Source of the DNA: Mycolicibacterium llatzerense
GTDB taxonomy: Bacteria > Actinomycetota > Actinomycetes > Mycobacteriales > Mycobacteriaceae
Direction of reading: 5' to 3'
NCBI RefSeq assembly: GCF_000878195.1
Contig: NZ_JXST01000013.1
Span: 62,001 to 126,000, forward strand
DNA: 64,000 bases
Positions 19,175-28,359 of the stretch are shown here, piece after piece; within the stretch, counting starts at the first letter, position 1; the number at the start of each line of letters is the position of its first letter. The position numbers and the translations under genes are program-made. The notes under the pieces are model-generated. The model did not search any database. It saw nothing but the letters and a program-made list of their open reading frames with translations, and was not told where the DNA came from.

Positions 19175-19981
19175 TCAGGCGTGCGCAACCTGCTCCCGAA
19201 TTTCCCGCAGGGTCCGCTCGAGGATCCGCGAGACGTGCATCTGCGAGACGCCGATCGTGTCGGCGATCTGGCGCTGCGTCTTCGATGCGAAGAATCGCAG
19301 GTAGAGGATCCGTTGCTCACGAACCGGCAGAGCTTCCAGCACCGGCTTGACCGATTCGCGCTCGGTGACCCGCTCGAACCCGTCGTCGACATCACCGAGC
19401 ACGTCGGAGAGTGACTGCGGATTGTCATCGTTGTCGACGACGGGCGTGTCGAGGGACTGCGGCTGATAGGCATTGGCTGCCAAGAGTCCTTCTGTGATCT
19501 GTTCCGGCGCAACACCCAACGCCTCGGCCAGTTCGCCGGCGTTCGGCGTACGACCCAGCCGCTGCGTCAATTCTGTTGTCACACCTTTGATTTGCTGACG
19601 AATATCTCGGATGCTCCTCGGTACGTGGACTTTCCAGCCATAGTCCCGGAAGTGGCGGCGCAACTCCCCCATGATCGTCGGGACGGCAAACGCGACGAAG
19701 GCTGCCCCATTGTTGGGGTCGAAGCGATTGACCGCCTGGATCAAACCGACTCGGGCAACCTGGGTCAGGTCGTCGAGGTTCTCGCCCTTGCCGTCGAAGT
19801 GGCGGGCGAGCCGGTCCGCCAGCGGGCAGCACCGCATCACGATGCGATCGCGCTGCCTCATGAATTCGTCGGATTCCGCAGGAAGCGTGCGTAGCGTCGC
19901 CACCATATCCGGTACATCCGCATACTCGTCGGAATACCGGGTCTTTTCGGGTAAACGCTTCTCCAGCAACAAGGTTGACAT
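19175..19981 (-). CDS. SigF/SigB-family sigma factor
   Basis: A 268-residue sigma-70 protein of the SigB/SigF/SigG type. Region 2 has MRCCPLADRLARHF and DLTQVARVGLIQAVNRFDP, region 3 has VHVPRSIRDIRQQIK, region 4 has LRFFASKTQRQIADTIGVSQMHVSRILERTL. The start at 19981 has GGAAGG 7 bases upstream. No anti-sigma factor or anti-anti-sigma gene is next to it, unlike the usfX-sigF operon, so it may be a SigF paralogue controlled elsewhere. Confidence 0.88.
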   Translation of the reverse strand: MSTLLLEKRLPEKTRYSDEYADVPDMVATLRTLPAESDEFMRQRDRIVMRCCPLADRLARHFDGKGENLDDLTQVARVGLIQAVNRFDPNNGAAFVAFAVPTIMGELRRHFRDYGWKVHVPRSIRDIRQQIKGVTTELTQRLGRTPNAGELAEALGVAPEQITEGLLAANAYQPQSLDTPVVDNDDNPQSLSDVLGDVDDGFERVTERESVKPVLEALPVREQRILYLRFFASKTQRQIADTIGVSQMHVSRILERTLREIREQVAHA

Positions 19982-20401
19982 GAACGTGCCTTCCACAGGC
20001 CCACAACACGCATTAGAAGAATCGGCGCTCCGAGCATCTACTCGGCGCCGTGGCATGCGCATTGTTTCCACCAGTCAAGGTGGACCGGCAATCTGCCGTA
20101 GTCGACCGCCACCCCGGTATTCACTCAGCCGCGCCCTGATCTGGACCGCGGCCGCACACCGTCAGGTAGCGCTCAGCTGGCATCGCTTCGGTCTAAGCGA
20201 CTGCGCCGCATGGGCGCTGTAATCGACCATACCGCTCATCAGAGCGTGACACCACCGCTACTCGCCGCCGACCATCGATAACGGCTGGTCAGACCGAAGA
20301 AACTTTTCTGCCAGAACAGGTTTGGCCGGTAACCGCCCCGGGTATCCACCGAATCGGCGACAGCAACATTCGGAAAACACTGACAGGAAGCGCATTTTTC
20401 G
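19982..20401. other. Divergent intergenic region, sigma factor and metallothionein-like genes
   Basis: 420 bases without a convincing gene. The right half holds the SigF-type promoter listed separately. No clear promoter is seen for the sigma gene. Confidence 0.5.
20320..20345 (+). promoter_or_regulatory. SigF-type promoter
   Basis: GTTT (20320-20323) and GGGTAT (20340-20345) separated by 16 bases match the mycobacterial SigF consensus GTTT-N15-17-GGGTAT. It lies 56 bases before the ATG of the metallothionein-like gene. Confidence 0.65.
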
Positions 20402-20686
20402 ATGGCGGTGTGTATTACCTGCGGAACAGATTGCGATCAGTCGTTCACCGTTAGTTGGAACGGCCGCAGCGCCAGCTTTGACTGCATCGAATGTATGGCC
20501 ACCATGGTGGCCCCGACGTGCCGGCACTGCGGATGTCGAATCCTCGGCCACGCGTTGCGAATCGACGGCAGCCCGTACTGCTGCGAACATTGCGCCCAGG
20601 CCGCCGACGACGACGCAAAGCCGTCGGCAAACACCGAGCGTTGGCAGTTCGGTTTGCGGTCGATCGCGCCGGTGCCGGGCGACTGA
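20402..20686 (+). CDS. Metallothionein-like/zinc-ribbon protein
   Basis: A 94-residue Cys-rich protein. Cysteines occur as CITCGTDC, DCIEC, CRHCGC and YCCEHC, plus His ligands, the pattern of prokaryotic metallothionein-like or treble-clef metal-binding proteins. It should bind zinc or copper. AGGAAG lies 12 bases before the ATG. A SigF-type promoter is upstream, which fits a stress role. Confidence 0.7.
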   Translation: MAVCITCGTDCDQSFTVSWNGRSASFDCIECMATMVAPTCRHCGCRILGHALRIDGSPYCCEHCAQAADDDAKPSANTERWQFGLRSIAPVPGD

Positions 20687-20736
20687 AGCCCTGTCGATTT
20701 GGACGGGCTCGAGTTACGTGCCGAAGGCTCTCGACA

Positions 20737-21120
20737 TCACCGACCCGTCAGCAGCGGGAATTCTTCGGCTTCGACGCGTTGCGTGTGGTCCTCGGTGGCC
20801 TGCTGCAGGTCGGTCAGCGCGGTCTCGAATTCCGCGGATGTCAGGTCCAGCTGTGTCACGTGGTCCAGCTGCTCCTTGGTGTCGTCCGCTTCGCCGCGCA
20901 GCGACTCGACCACGCGCCCGCGCCGTACCCGCGGATGCACCAGCAGCTCCTCGGTCACTTCCTGCGCGGTCAGCGCCGCGCGTAGTTCCGCGAAATACTG
21001 CTGACGCTCGGTGGCGTCCTGCGCGTGCAGCGTCTTGTCGAACAGGCGGCGCGTGGTCAGGTGCTGAGCCTTGACGTAGTCGATGACGTCATCTTTGGCA
21101 GTCGTCGACACCGGTGTCAT
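20737..21120 (-). CDS. Hemerythrin-like (HHE) domain protein
   Basis: A 127-residue all-helical protein. His in VKAQHLTTRRLFDK, the EVTEELLVHPRVR stretch, EQLDHV and EDHTQRVEAEEFPLL give the His/Glu spacing of a hemerythrin-type di-iron site, although some ligands are not in the usual HE-type motifs. It may bind O2, iron or sense redox state. AAGGGG lies 7 bases before the ATG. A weaker SigF-like promoter is upstream. Confidence 0.7.
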   Translation of the reverse strand: MTPVSTTAKDDVIDYVKAQHLTTRRLFDKTLHAQDATERQQYFAELRAALTAQEVTEELLVHPRVRRGRVVESLRGEADDTKEQLDHVTQLDLTSAEFETALTDLQQATEDHTQRVEAEEFPLLTGR

Positions 21121-21163
21121 GCGATTCCCCTTTTTTGTCTGGCCCGGGTGTATCCCGGTACTA

Positions 21164-21188
21164 CTGCCCGGTCCGCGCCGAAGTAAAC
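21164..21188 (-). promoter_or_regulatory. Weak SigF-like promoter for the hemerythrin-like gene
   Basis: On the minus strand GTTT (21188-21185) and GGGCAG (21169-21164) are 15 bases apart; the -10 differs from GGGTAT at two positions. Confidence 0.35.
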
Positions 21189-21193
21189 GCCGG

Positions 21194-22444
21194 CTACCCG
21201 TCCCCGCTGCCGTCCTCGGGTGGCCAGTGATGCCCTTGTGACGCCGTTCCGGGGTCCGCGAAGTCGCCGCGCGACAGCGGCACCCACTGCTCGCTGGCCA
21301 CGGCCTGTTCGGCGGGAAAATCTTCCAGGTCGCCGAACGGCTGTGCGTCCCACATCTCGAACGTCAGTGGCGTCTGGAGCCAGCCGTACAGCAGCAGATA
21401 TGTGGCTTCGAGCGAATCGAGATGGGTGCGTTCCCAGCCGTGACTGCCGTCGAGCCCGAATCCCACGAGCGCCGCGCGCGTGGCGGCGCCGGCCTCGATG
21501 GCGGCCGCGACATCCGACCGGTAGTACCGAAAGATGTCGCGGGCGTAGGTGATTCCCTTCTCCTGGGCCAACCGGCACAACTTGCGGGTCAGGTAGTAGT
21601 CGAACGGTCCGTGCATGTCGGCCATCGGAATGGTGACGCCGTGTTCGAGCGACTGCTGGCCGGGCGCGCACACCGCGTTGTCGACGGACACCAGCTCCGC
21701 TACGTCGGGTGGCAGTCCGTGGCTGGCACCGTGGCCGACTTCCTCGGTGATGGTCACCATGAGCGTCGTCCGATGCGGCAGCACGATGTTGCGCTCGGCG
21801 ATGACCTTGGCCAGCGTCAGGGCAATGGCCACGCCGGCCTTGCCGTCGAGGTGCCTGGAGACGACGAAGCCGTCTTCGGTCAGCTCCGGGCTCGCCACCA
21901 GTGCGACGAAGTCCCCGACGTTCAAGCCCAACTGTTCGAGGTCCGCGCGCGATGTCACATTGCGATCGACCCGGACTTCGACGTCGTCCCAACTGGTCGG
22001 CTGGGTGTCGATCTCGTCACCGAACGCATGACCACTTGCCTTGAGCGGCATCACTGTTCCGGTGAAGAACCGGTCGGCGTCGTCAGGCAGGATGCGGACC
22101 CGGGCACCGGTGGCGAAACGTGCCGAGAAGGTGCCGACGGGCACGAGCGCCAGCCGGCCGTTGTCCTTGAGTTCGCGCACCATGCAGCCGATGGTGTCCG
22201 AGTGCACCACGATGGCGCGGTCGGTGGTCTGCGACCGTCCCGGCAGTTCGGCGATGAGCGCGCCGCGGCGGGTCAGCGTGAACGGCACACCGAGTTTGGT
22301 CAGGATCTGGCCGATCAGTTGCATCACCGCGTCGGTACGTCCCGACGGGCTCGGCGTCTGCAGCAGCGCCAAGAGCGTGTCGACCATCCAGCCCCGGTCG
22401 TCCACCGACATCCGGGTGCCTACGGCGTTATCGGGTTCAGCCAT
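21194..22444 (-). CDS. NAGGN-system M42-family peptidase
   Basis: A 416-residue M42-type metallopeptidase, third gene of the N-acetylglutaminylglutamine amide (NAGGN) osmolyte cluster. Metal-site motifs are visible: VVHSDTIGCMV, HLDGKAGVA, the catalytic ITEEVGHGASHG, and SVDNAVCAPGQQ. Its in vivo substrate in this pathway is not settled; it may degrade or recycle the dipeptide. The ATG at 22444 overlaps the stop of the upstream synthetase gene by one base, so translation is likely coupled. The frame continues to 22480, but that start would lie inside the neighbour. Confidence 0.82.
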   Translation of the reverse strand: MAEPDNAVGTRMSVDDRGWMVDTLLALLQTPSPSGRTDAVMQLIGQILTKLGVPFTLTRRGALIAELPGRSQTTDRAIVVHSDTIGCMVRELKDNGRLALVPVGTFSARFATGARVRILPDDADRFFTGTVMPLKASGHAFGDEIDTQPTSWDDVEVRVDRNVTSRADLEQLGLNVGDFVALVASPELTEDGFVVSRHLDGKAGVAIALTLAKVIAERNIVLPHRTTLMVTITEEVGHGASHGLPPDVAELVSVDNAVCAPGQQSLEHGVTIPMADMHGPFDYYLTRKLCRLAQEKGITYARDIFRYYRSDVAAAIEAGAATRAALVGFGLDGSHGWERTHLDSLEATYLLLYGWLQTPLTFEMWDAQPFGDLEDFPAEQAVASEQWVPLSRGDFADPGTASQGHHWPPEDGSGDG

Positions 22445-24165
22445 CAGCGCTGCTCGATCGGGTCGGGATGCCAGGCCCACGGCGTGGCCGCGGTACGCGG
22501 GAACAGCAGATCGATGAACGCCTGCGCGGTCGGGCGCGGCTCATGATTGGCCAGGCCCGGTCGCTCGTTCGCTTCGATGAACACATACTCCTCGCCCCGC
22601 ACCGTCGGCACGATCAGATCGATTCCGGTCACCGGAATCTCGATCGCCTCCGCCGCGTCCACCGCCACTTTCGCCAGCATGGGGTTGAGATCGTCGGTGA
22701 CGTCGTGAATGGTCCCGCCGGTGTGCAGGTTCGCCGTGTGGCGCACAACCAGTCGTTCGTTCGCGGGCAGCACATCCTCCAGCTGCCAGCCTTCCTTGTG
22801 AACGGTGTCGTCGGTGATGGTGTCCAGCGGAATCGCCGATTCCCCGTGCGTGGCCACCGAGCGGCGCCGGCTCTGCGCTTCGATCAGCTGGCGGATGGTG
22901 TGCGTACCGGTACCGATCACCTCGGGTGGCCGGCGGATGGCCGCGGCGATCACCTTGCCGTCGATGACGACGACGCGCAAATCCTCTCCCTCGCAACGCT
23001 CTTCGATGAGAACGTCGGGGCAGTGCTGCATGGCGAGCCCGATGGCGCGGTTCAGGTCATCGGCACCGGTGACCCCGACGGTGATGCCCGCGCCCTGTTC
23101 GCCGCGGGCCGGTTTGACGACGGCGGACCCCACCTTCTCCAGGAAGCGACAGTCTTCGTCGGTGAAAGTCGCTGTGCAGCCTTCCGGTACGCGGATACCC
23201 GCATCCGCGACGACCGACCGGGCGACGCGCTTGTCGTCACACCGGCTCATCGCCACCGCGCTGGTCAGTTCGGACAGCGACTCGCGGGTGACGACGCTGG
23301 TGCCGCCGTGGGTGAGCCGAAGGTAGCCGCCCTGCGCATCGAGCACGTCCACCGCGATGCCCCGCAGGATCGCCTCGTCGGCGATGATGCGCGCATACGG
23401 GTTCAGGTGTGCCAGTTGCTCTTCCGGCTTGACCGGAGCGAACAGCGGTTCGTTGATCGCGTTCTTGCGCTTGATCCCGAGCGCGGCGGGCACGCGCGTG
23501 AAGCCGATGCGCTCGTACAGCGCGATCGCGCCGTCATTGTTGTGCAGCACCGACAGGTCCATCTGGGCCCGTCCCCGCCGGATGAACTCCTCGATCAGCG
23601 AGCGCACCAGCAGGCCGCCGGTGCCGGGCCGGGTGGCGGTCGGCTCGACCGCCAGGCACCACAGGCTGGAGCCGTTCTCCTCATCGCCGAACAGCTGGCT
23701 GTGATCGATACCGGTCACCGTGCCGACAACCTGACCGGTCTGGTCGTCGACGGCGACCAGGTACACCACCTGCGGCGCAGACTGGCTGTTGGTCCACATC
23801 AGGTCGCTGTCGGCCGGCACCATGTGACACCGCACGTAGATGTGGTTGATCGCGACGCAGTCGTCGATCGAATTCACCTGGCGGACCGACAATCCCGGCA
23901 CATCGGGTGGCCGGAACTGCATGGGCTTGGTCAGGTCGAGCCGGTACGTGAAACTCGGGTCGATGAAGAATTCATGGGCGTGCAGCGCCACGAAGACATG
24001 GGGCGCATCGAGGTACATGCCGATGTCACGACGGCCACTGCCCTCCTCCCGCAGTGCCGTGCCGAACTCATCAGGGTCGTGGAAGGTCTGACCGAAAACC
24101 AGCCGCCCCCAACCCATGTCCTGTATGACGCCCTCGGCCATGTCGCCGGTGTGCGTTGTCATCAT
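22444..24165 (-). CDS. ngg: N-acetylglutaminylglutamine synthetase (GNAT + ATP-grasp)
   Basis: A 573-residue two-domain enzyme. The N-terminal half is a GNAT acetyltransferase (VVGTVTGIDHSQLFG and GTGGLLVRSLIEEF acetyl-CoA loop). The C-terminal half is an ATP-grasp ligase (SAVVKPARGEQGAG, LIEERCEGEDLRVVVIDG, VFIEANERPGLANHEPRP). Together they would acetylate glutamine and join it to a second glutamine, as described for Ngg of Sinorhizobium meliloti. ATG 24165 has GGAG 7 bases upstream and overlaps the upstream stop (ATGA). Confidence 0.87.
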   Translation of the reverse strand: MMTTHTGDMAEGVIQDMGWGRLVFGQTFHDPDEFGTALREEGSGRRDIGMYLDAPHVFVALHAHEFFIDPSFTYRLDLTKPMQFRPPDVPGLSVRQVNSIDDCVAINHIYVRCHMVPADSDLMWTNSQSAPQVVYLVAVDDQTGQVVGTVTGIDHSQLFGDEENGSSLWCLAVEPTATRPGTGGLLVRSLIEEFIRRGRAQMDLSVLHNNDGAIALYERIGFTRVPAALGIKRKNAINEPLFAPVKPEEQLAHLNPYARIIADEAILRGIAVDVLDAQGGYLRLTHGGTSVVTRESLSELTSAVAMSRCDDKRVARSVVADAGIRVPEGCTATFTDEDCRFLEKVGSAVVKPARGEQGAGITVGVTGADDLNRAIGLAMQHCPDVLIEERCEGEDLRVVVIDGKVIAAAIRRPPEVIGTGTHTIRQLIEAQSRRRSVATHGESAIPLDTITDDTVHKEGWQLEDVLPANERLVVRHTANLHTGGTIHDVTDDLNPMLAKVAVDAAEAIEIPVTGIDLIVPTVRGEEYVFIEANERPGLANHEPRPTAQAFIDLLFPRTAATPWAWHPDPIEQR

Positions 24166-25964
24166 CGACCCACTCCGTCGACGTGTGTGGCGAGCCACAA
24201 TTCCAGCAAACCGACCTGCCACAACGGATTCCCGCGCAGCGGCGTGAGATTGCCGTTGGGATCGGCGAACATCTCGGTGACGACACCGGGGGCGAACAGA
24301 CCCCGGTCGCGCGCGGCCCGGCTGTGCAGCGCGTCACGCACGAGGTCCAGGTAGGGCCCGGCCAGATGCTTGAGCGCGGGCACCGGGAAATAGCCCTTGG
24401 GGCGGTCGATGACCTCGGCCGGAATGACTTTGCGCGCAGCATCTTTCAGCACACCCTTTCCGCCCTGCGCGGTCTTGAACTCCGGCGGGCAGGCCGCCGC
24501 CAGCTCGACGAGCTCGTGGTCGAGGAACGGCACGCGGCCTTCCAGTCCCCAGGCCATGGTCATGTTGTCGACCCGCTTGACCGGGTCGTCGACGAGCATG
24601 ACGGTGGTGTCCAGCCGCAGCGCCCGATCGGTCGCGGTGGCCGCGCCCGGATGGGTGAAATTCTGCAGGACGAACGCCGCCGCGGAGTCGTGCTCGAGTT
24701 GCCACTGCGGCTGCAGCAGCCGGTTGACCGCCTCATGACTGCGGTCGAAGAATGCGCTGCGGTAGCGACGCAACGCGTCGACTGGATCGTTGTCGGCCGC
24801 GCTCGCCATCGGCGGATACCAGTGATAGCCGGCGAAGATCTCGTCGGCGCCCTGCCCGGACTGCACGACCTTCACGTGCTGACTGACTTCCTGCGACAGC
24901 AGGTAGAACGCCACGCAGTCGTGGCTCATCATCGGCTCGCTCATGGCGTCGATCGCACCGGAGAGGGCGGGCAGCATGCGTGACGAGTCGACGCGAATCT
25001 GGTGGTGGTCGGTGTCGAATTGGCGGGCGATGACGTCCGAGTACTTGAACTCGTCGCCTTCCTCGCCGCCTGCGGCCTCGAATCCGATGGAGAACGTGGC
25101 CAGCCCGTGTTGGCCGGCCTCGGCGAGCAGACCGACGATCAAGCTGGAATCCAGGCCACCGGACAACAGGCAGCCCACCGGCACGTCGGCGACCAGACGG
25201 CGTTCTACCGCGGTGCGAAGTGACGCCAGCACGGCGTCCCGCCAGTCGTCCGCGGTCCAGTCGGCCCGCTCGAGCGACCGCTCGAAAGTGGGTTCCCAGT
25301 AGGTCGTTTCAGTGCGCTTCCCATCGGGTTCGATGCGCATGATGGTGCCCGGCGGCAGCTTCTGCACACCACGTAGGATGGTGCGCGGCGCCGGCACAAC
25401 CGAGTGAAAGCTCAGATAGTGTTGCAGCGCAATGGGATCGAGTTCGGTATCGACTCCGCCTGCAGCCACCAGGGCAGGCAGGGACGATGCGAAACGCAGC
25501 GCTCCCCCGGCGGCCTCACACCAGTACAGGGGTTTGACCCCGAGGCGGTCGCGCGCCAGCAGCACCCGACCCGACTCGATCTCCGCGACGGCGAACGCGA
25601 ACATCCCGTAGAGGTGCTCGACGACCCGCTCGCCCCACTCCTGATACCCCTTCAGCACCACCTCGGTGTCACTGTGCGAGAAGAAGCGGTATCCCTTGCC
25701 CGAAAGTTCCTGGCGCAGTTGGGGATAGTTGTAGATGCACCCGTTGAAAACGACGGTGAGGCCGAGCTCCGGATCGTGCATGGGTTGATGTCCGTGACTG
25801 GACAGATCGATGATGGCCAGGCGCCGGTGGCCGAGCGCCACCCCGTCCCGCACCCACAGTCCGCTACTGTCCGGGCCCCGCGATGCCAAACGGTCGGTCA
25901 TGGCGGCAACCGCCGCCAGATCAGCACCACGGCCCCAGGCGATTTCGCCGGCAATGCCGCACAT
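24162..25964 (-). CDS. asnO: N-acetylglutaminylglutamine amidotransferase (AsnB family)
   Basis: A 600-residue glutamine-dependent amidotransferase. The N-terminal Ntn domain starts MCGIAGEIAWG with Cys2 as nucleophile. The synthetase domain has the PP-loop LLSGGLDSSL and, further on, VQSGQGADEIFAGYHWY and LEGRVPFLDHELVELA. Within this trio it amidates the dipeptide C-terminus to give NAGGN, the last step. First gene of the operon; ATGA overlap with the synthetase. Asparagine synthase activity is less likely given the context. Confidence 0.87.
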   Translation of the reverse strand: MCGIAGEIAWGRGADLAAVAAMTDRLASRGPDSSGLWVRDGVALGHRRLAIIDLSSHGHQPMHDPELGLTVVFNGCIYNYPQLRQELSGKGYRFFSHSDTEVVLKGYQEWGERVVEHLYGMFAFAVAEIESGRVLLARDRLGVKPLYWCEAAGGALRFASSLPALVAAGGVDTELDPIALQHYLSFHSVVPAPRTILRGVQKLPPGTIMRIEPDGKRTETTYWEPTFERSLERADWTADDWRDAVLASLRTAVERRLVADVPVGCLLSGGLDSSLIVGLLAEAGQHGLATFSIGFEAAGGEEGDEFKYSDVIARQFDTDHHQIRVDSSRMLPALSGAIDAMSEPMMSHDCVAFYLLSQEVSQHVKVVQSGQGADEIFAGYHWYPPMASAADNDPVDALRRYRSAFFDRSHEAVNRLLQPQWQLEHDSAAAFVLQNFTHPGAATATDRALRLDTTVMLVDDPVKRVDNMTMAWGLEGRVPFLDHELVELAAACPPEFKTAQGGKGVLKDAARKVIPAEVIDRPKGYFPVPALKHLAGPYLDLVRDALHSRAARDRGLFAPGVVTEMFADPNGNLTPLRGNPLWQVGLLELWLATHVDGVGR

Positions 25965-26504
25965 GGTGGAAAGTCAGCTCCCTTGGTGGACGTCTCCGAT
26001 TTCACCGTACCCGATGATCACCGTCGACGTAAGGATCGGTCAAATATGCTCTGCTGCACTGTGTTTGCTCGCCGAGCCTGCAGCGATCTGATTGACGGCC
26101 ACGAAAGCACCTGGCACACAAGCCGTACTCCGGCAGCGTCATCTGGAGTTTTCGTTGATTTCCAATCGATTTCGTAGCGCCGATTCCAGTTGGCCGGCTA
26201 CCGCGTTGCGCGGTAGCCGACCAACGTCGTCAAAATGTCTGTGCCACCGCCCGATTGGCGAGGGTGTTCGCGCAGCGCTCACTCAGTGGGTCCACCACCG
26301 TGTTCGCGCCCGCGCCGATCGCCGCGAGGCGCCGAATCCGTCGTATTGAGTTGTACCTCGAGTCCGTCAAGGACTGCTCCCCTCCGTGGCTTCGCTCGGT
26401 CAACTGGGGCACGCGTGCTGCCCGCTGCCATTGGCATACCCGCAACCGGCGCGGCTAAACCTCAACCCACGAAGTGCCGGCAAGATTGCAGGCACACTGG
26501 TCAG
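25965..26504. other. Long intergenic region upstream of the NAGGN operon
   Basis: 540 bases, no convincing gene. A perfect 11-base hairpin occurs at 26195-26219. The NAGGN promoter should lie in the left part: TTGACC and TGATCA 17 bases apart on the minus strand (about 26042-26015) are a weak SigA-type candidate. The minus-strand frame 26230-26445 has no recognisable product. Confidence 0.45.
26195..26219. repeat. Perfect 11-base inverted repeat
   Basis: CGGCTACCGCG and CGCGGTAGCCG around a 3-base loop (TTG), isolated in the intergenic region with no U-tract. Could be a terminator or a nucleoid/regulator site. Confidence 0.55.
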
Positions 26505-27158
26505 GTGATCGATTTCCGCGGGTACCTGCTGGTCGCCGCCCTGCTCGCCACGACCGCCCTGACACTCGTTCTCGGGATCACCGATCCGGCAGCGCCGCTG
26601 TCCTACCCGACATGGTTCCTGGTCTGGAACATGTTTCTGGCCTGGATTCCGATGCTCTTCGCCGGCGCCTTCGCCGCGGTATCCCGGCGCCGGTGGCTGC
26701 TGCCGCTGGGGCTGGGCTGGCTGGCGTTCCTGCCGAACGCGCCGTATCTCGTCACCGACCTGGTGCATCTGGGCGAGCAGGACGAGCTGTGGCGCCACGT
26801 CCTGCAATACGGGTTCGCCGCGTGGACCGGCATCTTGCTGGGCACCGTGTCGTTGTTACTGGTGCACAAGCGCATCGATCGCGAATTCGGTCCGATCTGG
26901 GGTTGGCTCACCGTGGTCGTGTCCGTGGGTCTGTGTGCGATCGGCGTGGTCATCGGCCGGTTTCAGCGGTGGAATTCCTGGGACCTGGTCACCCGGCCGC
27001 ACGCCGTCGTGGCAGCCACGTTCGAGTGGGTGCGCTCGCCGCTGTCCTACGTGCAATCCACCGGGGTCGGACTGGCGGTCGCCGCGTTCTTCGGGTTGGC
27101 CTACGTAACCGTGTGGGCGCTGGGCGGCCTGCGGTTCAGCGCGAATCCAGGAAGGTGA
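26505..27158 (+). CDS. DUF1361 membrane protein
   Basis: A 217-residue protein with about six membrane segments. The stretch LGWLAFLPNAPYLVTDLVHLG is typical of DUF1361. The GTG at 26505 starts just before the first membrane segment; the frame is open much further upstream but without membrane-protein character. Its last 23 bases overlap the convergent response regulator. Function unknown. Confidence 0.72.
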   Translation: MIDFRGYLLVAALLATTALTLVLGITDPAAPLSYPTWFLVWNMFLAWIPMLFAGAFAAVSRRRWLLPLGLGWLAFLPNAPYLVTDLVHLGEQDELWRHVLQYGFAAWTGILLGTVSLLLVHKRIDREFGPIWGWLTVVVSVGLCAIGVVIGRFQRWNSWDLVTRPHAVVAATFEWVRSPLSYVQSTGVGLAVAAFFGLAYVTVWALGGLRFSANPGR

Positions 27159-27807
27159 TGACCGCCAGCACCCGGCGGTGATCCTCACCCGTGTCGGGCA
27201 GGTTCAACTTGCTGAGAATGCTGCGCACGTGCTTTTCGACGGTGCCTTCGGTCACCCAGAGCTGATGAGCGATACCGGCGTTCGACCGGCCCTCCGCCAT
27301 CAGGGCCAGCACCTCGTGCTCACGTTCGGTCAACACGGCCAGCGGGTCTTCACGTCGCTGCGCCGCGAACAGTTCCTGTACGAGGGCGGGGTCCACCACC
27401 GAAGCGCCGCCCGTGATGCGGTGGAGTGTCTCGAGGAAGTCACTCACATCGATGACGCGGCTCTTGAGCAGGTAACCGATGCGCTGGCCGCCACCGAGCA
27501 GTTCCATCGCATGCTCGACGTCGACGTGCGCCGACAGCACCAGGATCGCCACATTCGGTAGCTCGCCGCGGATCACCTTGGCGGCGTCCAGGCCCTCGGT
27601 CGTGTGCGTCGGCGGCATCCGGATATCGGTCACCACCAGGTCAGGGACGGTCGCCCGGACCAAGGTGAGCAGTTCACCGCTGTCACCGGCCTGCCCGACG
27701 ACGCTGAAACCAGCGCCGGTCAGCAGACTCGCCACACCTTCCCGAAGCAGCACGTCGTCGTCGGCGATGACGACACGCGTCCCCTCGTTAGCGCCTACTG
27801 CGTCCAC
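27136..27807 (-). CDS. NarL/LuxR-type response regulator
   Basis: A 223-residue regulator. Receiver domain with the acidic pocket VVIADDD, phospho-acceptor Asp61 in VVTDIRMPP, and Lys115 in YLLKSR. The LuxR-type HTH is at the C-terminus (LTEREHEVLALMAEGRSNAGIAHQL...VEKHVRSILSKL). Starts at GTG 27807. The DUF4118/GAF histidine kinase on the other side of two small secreted genes is the likely partner. Confidence 0.85.
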   Translation of the reverse strand: MDAVGANEGTRVVIADDDVLLREGVASLLTGAGFSVVGQAGDSGELLTLVRATVPDLVVTDIRMPPTHTTEGLDAAKVIRGELPNVAILVLSAHVDVEHAMELLGGGQRIGYLLKSRVIDVSDFLETLHRITGGASVVDPALVQELFAAQRREDPLAVLTEREHEVLALMAEGRSNAGIAHQLWVTEGTVEKHVRSILSKLNLPDTGEDHRRVLAVITFLDSR

Positions 27808-28080
27808 GTATGTCCTGTTCGTCTCGACCCCATAGCCGCCGTGCCGTCAGACGCCGGACGTGCCGCTCATTGCATTCATCTTGCCTGTCCACCGGGCCCC
27901 ATCGCGGGCAGTCCTGTGAATCAGCCCCCGACCCGCTGACCGGGGGCTCCTATTGCAGCTAGCCCTACCCCCCATTTGGGCGCTGGCCGTGACGACACCA
28001 GCGACGTTCCGGAGCAGTGTAAAGGACAGCCGGACACGGCCAACCGAAGTCATCAGAACACCGAAAGCTGGTAGAGGACA

Positions 28081-28314
28081 ATGCAAATCAACCGGACCCG
28101 GATCATCCCGCTGGCCGCGACGGCAGCCGCGGCCCTGGCCATCGTCGTCGCGCCGACCGCGGCCGCCGCCACCCTGCCCACCGATGCCACCGTCACGCAG
28201 AGCAACGGGAACGCCCAGATCGTGGCGACCCCGGGTCCGGCCGCCCAGGAGGCCGGCCAACTGCAGCAGCCGTTCGGCGGCGACTACGGCTTCCTGCTGT
28301 TCCGCAACCACTGA
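28081..28314 (+). CDS. Small secreted protein with AGQLQQPF motif
   Basis: A 77-residue protein with a clear Sec signal peptide (residues 1-30, cleavage near AAAA-TL) and a 47-residue mature part. Residues 58-65 read AGQLQQPF, related to the C-terminal ends of two nearby tiny secreted proteins. AGAGGA lies 3 bases before the ATG. No cysteines and no known family. Confidence 0.65.
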   Translation: MQINRTRIIPLAATAAAALAIVVAPTAAAATLPTDATVTQSNGNAQIVATPGPAAQEAGQLQQPFGGDYGFLLFRNH

Positions 28315-28359
28315 CCTGATCCCGAACCCACCCGTCCGATCCGAAAGCGAGCACCGATC

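Noticed and set aside
22468..24354. Plus-strand frame of 628 residues opposite the NAGGN synthetase
   Set aside because: Antisense shadow caused by high GC; the minus strand encodes clear GNAT and ATP-grasp motifs.
26230..26445. Minus-strand frame of 71 residues upstream of the DUF1361 gene
   Set aside because: No ribosome site, signal peptide or family resemblance; treated as intergenic.
26200..26460. Possible tRNA or small RNA gene around the 11-base hairpin
   Set aside because: No cloverleaf, no T-loop consensus and no CCA end could be found.
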